From positions 88,965,716-89,029,715 of the forward strand of contig OW799236.1 in the NCBI GenBank assembly GCA_941918925.1: a stretch of 64,000 nt of DNA, read 5' to 3'. Every line of letters begins with the position of its first letter. The stretch's first letter is position 1. The position numbers and the translations under genes were made by a program. A model generated the notes under the pieces. It ran no database searches. It saw nothing but the letters and a program-made list of their open reading frames with translations, and was not told the origin of the DNA. Shown piece by piece: positions 1-12,000 of this stretch. Origin of the DNA: Phyto melanocephala (lineage: Eukaryota; Arthropoda; Insecta; Diptera; Rhinophoridae).

Positions 1-912
1 TTTGTTAATGGGGGAAAATATCGTTTATTCTTGGTCTTTGAATCCGAGCTATCTCCAGCAGTTCTTAGTGGCGCGAATAACTGACTGTATGTCCTCGAAT
101 TTTTCTCCTCTAGTCTCATTTATTTTTAGAAACTTTAAGTTTATTGAGCACCCCACACCATAACAGTCTTACTTCGGTAATGACAATTCATCTTCCTCCT
201 TTCACACATCAATTAGTAATTAATACCATATTGTTTTTTCGAGGTTAAACTTATTTTGTAAGAACCACGTTTCAAATTTTTGCCCATTGGTCCAACTGCA
301 GTTTGTATTATTTACTTGCACCAATTAGTGTTTTAAATCTATGCAACTCTATTGACGTTTTCGATCGCTGTTTGTACTGATGAAAAACCGTCTGGTATGC
401 TAACTTCCTATTTGAAGTTTGATACTAAGAAGACTAAGTCTGTCATTGCTTTGACCATGCCCTTGTTGTTTCGTACAATTTTGTTTTTAATTGCACGACA
501 GGAATAATTTAAGGACGAATTTACATATATATATCGCCTTCATATCTCTGCCCTTCGATTAAAAATTTTATTTTTACCATTTATACTGATTGTTAGTGAA
601 AAAACTAATAAACAACATCACCTCATAGGTGAATGTAAAAATTAACCCTTAATTACTACCAAATCAAAAAAAATTTTAATATAAATTTAAAATTTTTTTT
701 CAATTGAGGTAAATAAACGACTGCTTCTGACTTTTTATATATTCTCTGATATCTTCATTAGCTTAATGAAATTTTCATCCACAAATAAAAAATTTTCTCT
801 TCGTCATAAAATACGCTTTTTTAAATATTGAAAATCAAAAGGGTGTAATAAATTGAACTGTGTGTAAATTCAGAATCTCTTTACATAAATCTACTTTTAT
901 TTTAAACTCAAA
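1..912. other. AT-rich, no feature recognised (gene B intron 6)
   Basis: No exon resembling SLC6 exon 7 on the minus strand and no repeat ends. It should be intron 6 of gene B. Confidence 0.5.
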
Positions 913-914
913 TA

Positions 915-1637
915 CACGCAAAGAAAAACCATGGTTACGGCATGATCACGACGGTCATATTATTTTTTCTAAAACAATATTTGGTTGTCGAAAACAAGTA
1001 ATAGTTATTTTTATTTTATTTCATCATATATTTTGTCATGATAATCAAGCATTTGTTTGAATTGTATCATTTAATGTTTACTTTTCAAAATGATTATCAT
1101 TTAAAAATAGTATGATTTAAAAAAAATTAATTTGACAAAAATAACATTATATTCAAAATCATTAAAAATTAAAAATAATCATTAAATAATAAGTGAGACA
1201 ACAGTATGATTACAAAATAATCAAGCTATGATTTTTTTTTAATAATAATTTGATTTCAATTGTTCTTCTTCTTGCTGAATAAATTTTTATTATTTTAAAA
1301 GTTTGAGATGTCAAAAAAAGGAACAAAAATTTTGAAAAATTAAAGAAAATTTAAAAATAAACGAGAAAATGTAAAAAAGTATTGGTATAAAAATTGCAAT
1401 TAAATTGGTAAGTACAGTCAATATGTCTATGTTACAGCAAAAGACAATAATTTGCCGTAAAAAAGCAAAGATTGTCGATATCAATTGTAGTCATATATAT
1501 GATTATTGAATGATGCTTAAGTTAAACATAATAATGATAACTGGTAACCATTATTATTTTAAACATAATCATACAATTCAATCATAGTATGTTGCTCTTC
1601 GATTATGGTTACCACAAGCATATTTTTTTTTTGCGTG
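915..1637 (+). mobile_element. TA-target MITE 'CACGCAAAG' copy 1 (Tc1/mariner type)
   Basis: 723 bp between inverted ends CACGCAAAG / CTTTGCGTG with TA on both sides (913-914 and 1638-1639). No coding capacity. Nearly the same sequence occurs inverted at 1748-2482 and directly at 36740-37686 and 42171-42892. Confidence 0.82.
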
Positions 1638-1747
1638 TATTCACCCTCTTATACGAACCTAAAAATAAAATAAATTATAACACTTTATTTACATAAAAAA
1701 ATAAACACATTTAACAAAGTTGTCTTTTATTTAATTTAGCATAAGCT

Positions 1748-2482
1748 TATGCAAAGAAAAAATATGGTTGTGGTAACCATAATCGAAGAGCAACATACTA
1801 TGATTAAATTGTATGATTATCGTTAAAACATATAATGGTTACTAGTTATCATTATTATGTTTAATTAAAGTATCATTCAATAATCATATGTATGATGATT
1901 GAAATAGACAATCTTTGCTTTTTTACGGCAAATTGATGCCTTTTGCTATAACATACACGTATTGATTGTACTTACCAATTTAATTGTAATTTTAATACCA
2001 ATATTTGTTTACGTTTTCTCGTTTTTTTGTAAATTTTCTTTTATTTTTCAAAATTTTTGTTCACTTTTTTGACATCTCAAACTATTAAAATAATAAAAAT
2101 TTATTTAGAAAGAAGAAGAACAGTTGAAGTCAAATTATTATTAAGAAAAAATCATAGCTTGATCAACTTGTAATCATACTGTTGTCTCACTTATTACTTA
2201 ATGATTATTTGTAATTTTTAATGCATTTGAATATTATGTTATTTTCGTCAAATTATTTTTTTTAATCATGCTATTTCTATATGATAACCATTTTGAAAGT
2301 TTTACGAAAAGTAATCATTAAATGATACAATTTAAACAAATGCTTGATTGTCGTGACAAAATATATGATGAAATGAAATGAAAAATAACTATTATGTACT
2401 TGTTTTCGACAACCAAATATTGTTACAGAAACTATAATATGACCGTCGTGATCATTTCGTAACCATGATTTTTCTTTGCGTG
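1748..2482 (-). mobile_element. TA-target MITE copy 2, inverted relative to copy 1
   Basis: Reverse-complement copy of 915-1637. The outer end reads CTTTGCGTG at 2474-2482; the inner end has lost a few bases (GCAAAGAAAA from 1751). It is separated from copy 1 by about 110 bp of AT-rich spacer. Confidence 0.8.
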
Positions 2483-2676
2483 AGGATAATCTTATGCAAA
2501 CAATAGTAAAAACACAACAACTTAGCTGTCAAAATCCCGCTATATATACAGAGCTAAATTTTTACCTGAATATTCGCCTTCGTATTCGCGAATATCGGTG
2601 TTAAATATTGGCATTCGCGGATAATTAACAATTAATATTCGCTACATCACTAGTATGCATGTATTTATGTACTTAC

Positions 2677-3004
2677 CACTAAAGTATCTTTCCGTTAAAT
2701 GGGTCAGTAAACTCAGTGCTACAATAATAAGCATTTGACATAAGCCAATTATCCAACTCGTTTTCCTGATGTTAGTTTTAAATTTATTAAAACTGGCAAG
2801 TGTTATAAATAGACCCCAGCCAGGGCCAAACGCTGATAAACCATATATGGGAATCATTAAAATTCCTTGAAAATAGCTTTCCCATGGTGGTATAAAAACT
2901 TTTTGATAAACTCTTCCAGCACCAGGCAAAAAACTAAAACGTATTAAACATATAACCAATAAGCTTAAAAATACCCAAACACTGTAACGAATTAGTTGGC
3001 CAAT
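2677..3004 (-). CDS. Gene B exon 6 (TM5-TM7)
   Basis: 328 nt, phase 0 in and 1 out. It carries IRFSFLPGAGRVY, the outer helix with IPPW, and SAFGPGWGLFITLASFNKF, the best conserved SLC6 segment (TM6, unwound-helix region), then TM7. Acceptor TTTTAG, donor GTAAGT. Confidence 0.9.
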
Positions 3005-6000
3005 CTAAAAGCAAAAGAGAGAGAGAAAGAGAGAAAATAACTTATATACTGAATATTGAGGAATTATTTGGTAAATTGTTATCTTATTAACCTCCGTGTG
3101 GAGTCGTTTGCTTATTTTTACTCCCATCGGACGCGTCCCCAGGTGGCGGATAGGGGGGGTGGATGTGGTGTGGGGGGCCTGAGCGCTTCATAGAGTGGGA
3201 AAGACCTACCCATCTAAATGAGTAGAGATTTGTCGCATTATGTAGTGATCAGATCCCGTACACTACCTCTGATGCTAGGGGTTCCTAGAACTCCTCGCGG
3301 ACCAAATAAAAATAAGATAGGGCGGTTCCCAAAATAAACCAAATATGAATCAAGATAAGAAAGAAGTAAAAGTTACGGTGCAGAGCCTAATAAACTCAGT
3401 ACCGGCGGCTAATGGTGGTGAGCAAGCAGGCCCCGAGTCGTCGTCATCAAATGACTGTAAGGAAACAATTTCGGAGGTGGGCAACTTGGCTTCCGTTATT
3501 GATAAAGCATCAAGAAGAATAGAGAACGAGGGATCGGATCCAAGGGTGAGCTTTAAGCATCCCCAGCCACACAAGACAGGCGAGGATTCCGACACCTCTG
3601 ACTCAAATATAGAAGATGCTGACACTACGGTGTTATGTACAAAGGATACCTCTGAGGTAGATAAAATGGTTGAGGAAGTAAGCGCAAGCATTGCCAAACT
3701 CACCACAGACAAAATAAGAACTCTCTCCGGAGCGCAGCAAAGGAAGACTGCCAAAAAGAAACAGAGAGTAAATAAGAAAGGTCAGCGGGATGTCCCTAAA
3801 GAGAAAGACTCATCTACACCCATTTCTACCGAAAAGGGTATGAGGATTCGATCTCCGGAGGAACAGAACACCGTTGGCAATACTAAGAAGAAAAAAAGTT
3901 ACCAGCAGGGAAGTAAAACGGTTAGCATTTCCCAACTCCCGAAAGAAGACCCTCCGGCCAATCTGAAAGGAGAAGGTAATGAACCAATAGCTTCAACCTC
4001 AAAACAGGCGAAAGCGGTAGCTAAAAATATAGGTGATGGTGAAACAGCCGGAAAAAAAACCCCACCATCACGTAAAAGAAAGCCGGAAGAAAAATCGGCT
4101 AAGGAGCAACCCACGTATGCAAAAGTGGCCAGAAGGAAGATGACAGAGGAGCTATGCTATGCTGTTATCGACTCCAATAGCGCATCGGGCAAAATTCCAA
4201 TGGCACATCAGAAGGAAGTAGAGAATGCCATAAATGAGAGGATTGTGCAGTATGTCCTGGAAGCAGATGATAATGCTCCACAGATCCATATAGATAGCTG
4301 TAGGTTCGCCAGGGAAGTACTGTTTCTGCAACTAGAATCAGACACCTGCGCACATGTTATGAAAGACCTAGTGGGAGGCATACCAGCCCCATGGGAGGGT
4401 GGCAAACTTGCCATGGTGAAAAAAGCCGATATCCCATCCCTAACCAAGGTTTCATTTTTCGTTAAAGGTTGGGGCAGCAAACTTGATAGCAAGGCCATGC
4501 TTAGGATCATTGGCAAGCAAAATAGAGGTCTGGAAGTAGACAAATGGGAGGTTTTCCATCGTGAGGAACCTGACGATGGCACCCTGGTAGTTGCAGGAGT
4601 GGATAAACCCTCCATGTCTTACCTCGAGGAGCAAAAAGGGAAGGTGTACTTCGCGAGTACAACTATTTTCTTCAAAGTTGGTAAGACGCCCATTGGTTGG
4701 ACACATAATCCAACGGAGAAGAAAGACCCTGACGAAGAAGCAAAGGAGGCCAAAGAGGATGAAGGCCACCCCGTGCCAATGAAGAGGGAGGAGTTGGAGA
4801 TAACTCAATCCCAAGAAGAATCTCTTTTAGCCGAACAACAATGATACTGCTCTTGCAGATCAATCTCCATCGAAGCAGAACGGCTACACAAGCTTTGATG
4901 GGAAATATAACTAAAGGTAAGGTACACATAGTTCTCATTCAGGAACCCTGGACTGTTAAAGACAGAGTTACTGGATTGAATGAGTGTGATTACCAATTAT
5001 TTTATGCTAAAACTGGGTCTCGACCCAGAACATGTATACTTTGTCATAAGGGATTAAATTTTCTTTTTTCCCCAGATTTATCTACAGCGGACGCCACTAC
5101 CTTAATACATGGCTCACGCAATTTAATGCTGGCATCGGTGTACCAACCTTCTGATGCTCCGACACTACCACCAACGTCGGATTTAAGAAGTATGATAACA
5201 TCGGCAAGGAGAACAGGTAGGAATATTTTAATAGGTTGTGATGCGAACTCGCATCACCTCTCTTGGGGCAGCACGAACTGTAACAGGAGAGGAGACGCCC
5301 TATGGGAATTCCTAAATGCTAATAACTTATTTACCCTTAACTCAGGTAATAAACCTACATTTATTAACAGAATTAGGGAAGAGGTAATTGATGTGACTAT
5401 ATGTTCAGAAAATTTAATTGATGAAATTTGCGATTGGCACGTATCTGATATGCACTCTTATTCGGACCATCGCTATATTTTTATGACCTTAACTCATCCG
5501 CCACCGGAACCGGTGACTTTTAGGAATAAGGCCAGGACGGACTGGCCAAATTTTAGGTTAAGTCTTCAACATAAACTCGAAAATTATCCAGAACCGGATG
5601 AAAATCTGGACACGATAGATTCGATGGTGGGAAGACTGACTGCCGATTTTAGGGAAACTTTTGAGGAGCATTGTCCACTCCGACAAAGGCGAACCCCAAG
5701 GGAAAAGCCCTGGATGACGGGTGAACTGATTAATCTCAGGAAAGAAACCCGAAGGCTATTTAACAGAGCCTATCGAAAGAAACAATCAGTATACTGGGAC
5801 GATTACAGTGAGAAGCTCAGAATATACAACAAAGCAATAAGAATCGCCAAACGCAGATCCTGGAGGCTTTTTTGCAATCAGGTGGACAGCGTGAATGACG
5901 CTTCTAGAATTAAGAAATTCCTATCGAAAACCCACACCCAACCGGAAACCCTCGTTGACTCGAACGGGAAAAGGTCGGAGACGATGGAGGAGACGCTAGG

Positions 6001-9000
6001 AATACTGATAGAGGCACACTTCCAAACGGAAATGGCGGATGACGGAGAAATTCCACACCCCCATGACGGTAGTGCCACGACGGACATAATTATAACCACA
6101 AAGATGGTAAGAGAGGCGGTAAATAGTTTCGTGCCATATAAGGCACCAGGGCCGGACGGTATTTTTCCGGCTCTCCTACAAAGAAGCATTGACCTAATCG
6201 ACATAAGGCTGGCGAATATTTTTACTACTTGCCTGAAATATGCGTATACCCCTGTGGAATGGAGGGAGGCGAGAGTCGTTTTCATACCTAAACCAGGGAG
6301 GGAAAATTACGCAAATCCTAAAGCTTATAGACCCATAAGCTTAACATCATTCTTATTGAAAACCATGGAGCGTATCGTCGATGGAATGGTCAGAAGACGA
6401 TTACCAGGCGATTCAATGAGATTTGGACAACACGCCTATATCAAGGGCAGATCTACTGAGACTGCTCTTCAGGAGGTTGTTTATCATATAGAGAGATCCT
6501 TCGACCTGGGTGTGTATACCATGGGCGTATTCATAGACATAGAAGGAGCTTTCAATAACGTAATGACCTCGAGTCTTATCGGTTCCTTGGAAAACTTAGG
6601 GTTAAGCCATGTCTTAATTGCATGGATTAGCAATATGTTAAGGAACAGATGGATAAATTTTGAGGCAAATGGAGTAAGAAGAAGGGACAAAGTATGTCGA
6701 GGAACCCCGCAGGGAGGTATTTTATCTCCATTAATATGGGTAACTACCATACATAGTCTACTGAGGATTCTATCGAACGAGGGATTCAAGCCTATCTGTT
6801 ACGCAGATGATGTTGCGATACTGATCAGAGGGACGAATCCAAATTCTTTATGTATGAGAGCAATGGAGGCTTTGAATATATCATATAACTGGGCGAAGGA
6901 GCGAGGGCTCAATGTCAACCCGGAAAAGACTGAAATCTGTTTGTTTACGAGAAAGAGGAAGATACCGGTGCATAGCTATCCCATCTTTCGGAATAAGACA
7001 ATTAAGATTGATAAAAAGGTCAAATACCTAGGAATAGTACTTGATTGGAGACTATCCTGGAAGGACCACATTCAATGTAAAGTGGAGAGAGCTCAAAGAA
7101 TATGGGCCCTCTGCAGAAGAGTGATTGGCTCAAAATGGGGCTTAAGCCCAAGGATGACACATTGGCTATATACGAGTGTACTGCGGCCTACAATTACGTA
7201 CGCTTCGTTAGTATGGTGGACATCCTTAGAGAAGAAGGTGAATATAAAACCTCTTCAAAAGATTCAGAGACAGTGCTGCATTAGTATTTGCGGCGCCATG
7301 AGGACCACATCGACAATGGCCATTGAGAATATATTATCCATTTGGCCTATTGAGATACAGGTAAAATATGAAGCGGCCTTAGCTGCCACAAGATTAATGG
7401 CAATAGATGAGTGGCTTATAAGAGAACATAAGACCAGATACCAAAGAATAACGGATATCTTACCGATAGGAAATATTACAGAATTAACATGTGATAAAAT
7501 CCTGATGAGATATGAGAATATTAACTGCATCACCATTATACCGGAAGAGGGAGAATGGGATGAGATAATCAGGATGGGAAACACCCACGGAATCGATCTT
7601 TATACAGACGGTTCAAAGATTGGTGACCAAACTGGAATGGGCTTATACGACATAAGCCGAAATAGAGGCAAATACTTCCGTCTACCAGATCACAACACTA
7701 TTTTTCAGGCTGAGATCATGGCGATTACGGAAGGAATTAAATGGATAAAGGAAACGAATAGCGAAACTCCGATTCGTATCTTTACGGATAGCCAATCAGT
7801 GATTAAGACATTGAGAAAGGAGAAAGTTGAATCCCGGAACGTTTTGCAATGCAAGAGTGAGATAAACTCATATGCAAATTGTGAACATCTGGAGATAATA
7901 TGGATACCAAGCCATCACGGGCTAATCGGAAACGAGAAAGCCGACAAATTATCCAAAATGGGAGCTCTTTTGAGTACTATAACTTTGGAGAACGCCAAAC
8001 CCCTTAAACGATTTAAGGATGAACTTAAACGTTGGGCAATGGAAGAACATGTCAGAAAATGGCAAAGCACTGATGTCGGTAAGGTGACAAGAACACTCTG
8101 GGGTGACCCAAATCTTGGGAAGTCAAAGGAGATTTTGAGACTAAGTAGACCTACACTTAGGAAATTAACCGGTGTAATTACAGGTCATACGGAGTTGAGA
8201 ACTCATTAAGCACGCATGGGATTATCTGAGGAGACGACATGTAGAGCTTGTGAGGAAGAGGATGAGACCCTGGTACACTACCTCTGTCATTGTCCTGCGT
8301 TTGGGCATATTAGACGCGAAAATTTTACAGTAGATAATATGCCGAACTTGGAATACCTGGGGAACTCGAACTGGAGATCCATAAGGCGTTACATTGAGGG
8401 GACTGGTTTCTTGGACTAGTCCGATATTTATGGAAAATTATGTTTATGGTTTTTTGTTTGGGAATTCCGTTTTCCACATGGAGCGCACAACATGCCAACT
8501 GGGCATAGGTGTATACCTGTCATGGGTTTGGGCTTTTATACCCCTCCTTTTCAACCTAACCTAACCTATCTTATTAACCAGGGTACACTTAATTATGTAG
8601 TTGCAATTGAGCAGCTGATTATAAGCTGCTCCTTTCCCAATGACAAATCTCGAACTTCATATAAAAAACTTTTATAAATAATTCTCTCCGAAATGCAATC
8701 ACCTTATGTAATTACACCATGCCAGTAACTTTATGGTAAAATCAAACTTGCCATAACCATAATTATACAAAACAGTTGCTTGAACCATACTTATGAGCAA
8801 CACTGTATTTGATTATAGGTGACTCGCATTAAGGCCGTAGCCATAATCATAGCAATCAATTGAATTTTATTTTTTATGGCTATGGCCTTACGATTATGGC
8901 AGATTTAATTTAATCATTATATTATTAATTTATTGATTTTTTTTGTTTGAAATATATGCATGTAGTTGAAATTTCATTAAGTGAAGAGAATACGTATTAT

Positions 9001-12000
9001 GCGTTTTTACTATTGAGTGTTATTAAAACAAAAACTATTTCGCAAATAGGAAACTGTTTTTAAAAATAATTATGGATACAAATAAGTGTATTTTGGAAAC
9101 TAAAATTTTTAATACAAACTAATCGTCCGTTTTTTTAGAAATATTTGTTAGGAGATTTATTTTCGCTAGTACAAATAACCCAGGTTTCTCTCCTATTCCT
9201 AAATTGTTAACTAGTAACGTTATGTTCCAGTCATAACTAGTTAAAACGAGATTGTAGTAGATTTCACACGAATTAACTGACAATAAAAAAAAACTAACCA
9301 TTCGCTTATTGCCAAATTTATATCAATTTTAAATAATAGTGGAGTGGCGTAGTGTTTAAAGCGTGAAACTTTAGAATCAAAGGATCTTGGTTAGTGGCAG
9401 TGTGTTTTATTTTAATAAATTGCATTTATTGAAGGCAAACAATTTTGCTTACATCGCCCTCTTTTAAGCCTATAGGCGGTGCCCTTCAAAGTAGCTGTTG
9501 TTTGTTTATATGTTTTTGTTTTTGTTAAGTGCTAGTCCTATAATTTAGTGCTAAAAATCTCATCATTTTCAAATTTAGATTTTTCAAACTCTTACAGTTA
9601 AACCTTAATATTAAGCAGTAATCGTTCAAGGCTTAATTATCGCTTGTTTAGCTTTGAATATTTGTATGAATTATGGCAGTTGTGTAATGGTATTTTCTTT
9701 TTCTTCTTTTAATAAAAAAATTTAATTCTGTGTTCTTTTCTAAAAAAAAACTGAATGTTCTTTGCTTATAATTTGCCCCTATTGATGCAAAAATGTTTGC
9801 ACTTTTTGTATTATATTAAACCACAAGGCAGCCAGTGACCTAAAAACATGTTTTTTTATATTTGGCAAAAAAAGAAATCAAAAAGCTTGAAGAATATTTT
9901 TTAAAGAATTTTTATGCGCTAGAAACGTTTTTCTTTTCTCACCAAAAAATATTAAACATTTTAAATATTGCATTCTGAAAGGGTAACATCTTTTTCTTCT
10001 GAAAAAGAGTATTAGATGCTGTTGCAAAAAACTGTTTAAGAATATTGAATTCATGATATAAAGCTACATACCTGGTAAATTAAGATACAACTTTAATCAA
10101 ACTAGCTTTGGAAAAAAATTAGTTTTTTTGTAGACTAAAGCGTTTCCATTTTTAAATTTTCGTTATTATCTTCGTCATTTACAGAAGGAAATTTTACGGA
10201 TATATCGATATTTTTTCGTCGGGAAAATAAATATTTCGCTCAAAGACCATCGACCTCAAGTAACAGTAGTAACAACAAGTTTCTCGATCAGTTTCTATCA
10301 CCTAAAATTTAAGCTCGCAAGGCCATTTAATTTGTATGTTAATTTATTTATTGTTATTGGTCATAGAGGTTTGCTTTTAAAATTTTTCTTGAGGTCAATT
10401 GCCCTTAGAGCAAAATATTGATTATCTTGAGACAAAAACATCGGTATATTTAACTTTAATATTCGACTGTAAATACAGAATGTGGCAAAAATATTTTTTT
10501 TTCGAATTTTTTTTTGGTTCGGTCTAATGTACAAGCTTTTTGTGGTTTTAAACTTATTTTGCGAAGACAAACGATAAACTCAAAAGTTATGTATATTCAA
10601 ATATTATAATAAAGTTAAGCAAGTAAGAGTGCTATATTCGGCCGTGCCGAATCTTATATACCCTTCACATTGTGTAGTCATGCAATAACAGTAGTTCGTA
10701 TCACCAATTATCTCATATGAAATACGTACATACATATATAAAAAACATACATATATAAAAACATCCCATTGTAAAATTATAAATTTACGTTAAAAAAAAA
10801 AAAAAATTAGAAAAAAAAATTAAAAAAAAAATTAAAAAAATATTAATAAAAAATTAAAATATAAATAATAAATATAAAACAAAAAAAAAAATTAAAAAAA
10901 ATTAAAAAAAAATAATACAAATAAAATTAATATATAAAATGAAAAAAATAATAATAAAAAAAAAATATAAAAATAAAAAAAATTTTTCTTGGCTCAGCTG
11001 GGATTCGAAGCCACGCTTACTCTAACCAGTATACACGTTTGTATGTATGTATGTTGTTGTTGTAATGTTGTTTTTGTGAAAAAAAATCGAGGTGGTCGTG
11101 GTTTTTTGCTCATATCTCAGTTGTTTATGTACCGATTTTTCTGATTTTCAATACCGATCTACACCCGAATATTTCTGATATTTAAATACACCCGGGTCCA
11201 AGCGATGTCGGGGGGCAGACGGTCAGACGGACAGACTGACAGAGCTTAATCGACTCCCCTATTCATAAGCTTTCAGAAAATATATACTTTATGGAGTCGG
11301 AAATTAAAATTGTAGAAATTTCACACGGAATGACAAACCTATATATACCCTTTTTAACTGTGTGAAGGGTATAGAAATAAATTACAAATTTACGTCCCTC
11401 AGATATTACTAGTATGTCAAAAAAATAAAATAAATAAAAATAATTAGTAACTTACCTTTTCTGCATTGAAAAATTTATAAATTATGAGTGCAACAATAGA
11501 CCATAATAAAATGTTACATAAAACTAATTGCCAGGATATTGCAAATTTCAAATGATTAAATTGAAAGAAATTTTGATCATTAAAAAGAGTCCTAGAAAAT
11601 AAAAGATGAATAGAAAAAGATTTTTTTTTTTAAATTTAAATTAAAATAAAAAAATTAAATTTGATATAAATAACATACTTTAGATACAATACAGATGGTA
11701 TGTTATGGTTAATATTCTCATGCCTTGTATCATTTTCATCCTCATTATCATTGCTAGCGTTTGAAAATTGTATATTACAAAGCTTTAGATAAAAAATAAG
11801 AAATAAAATATTGATTGTATGAGTAAAATCGAAACTTTAATTTATCGATCACTTGCATTAATCTTTTCATTCTCAGTTAAGTTGGTGGACCATTTCTTTA
11901 AACCATCACAGCTCCAGGGTAAAGTGGGTTGCATAGAGGCAAACATATAGACCAGAGGTAATACAGCAAATATGCTATAGTACGTAATAACAAACAAATT

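Larger units (their letters stand above)
3093..8566 (+). mobile_element. Full-length LINE (I/LOA-like, RNase H-bearing) in gene B intron 5
   Basis: Bounded by a perfect 13-bp direct repeat TATCTTATTAACC at 3080-3092 and 8567-8579. It has a 252-bp 5' UTR, two ORFs, a 3' UTR and a short (CCTAA)n-like tail. It lies antisense to gene B. The intact target duplication and open ORF1 point to a young copy; one premature stop breaks ORF2. Relics of the same family occur at 26526-28450 and 61800-62175. Confidence 0.92.

Noticed and set aside
860..1060. 66-aa open frame on the + strand
   Set aside because: It lies across the end of a non-coding MITE that is repeated at three other places; no conserved protein.
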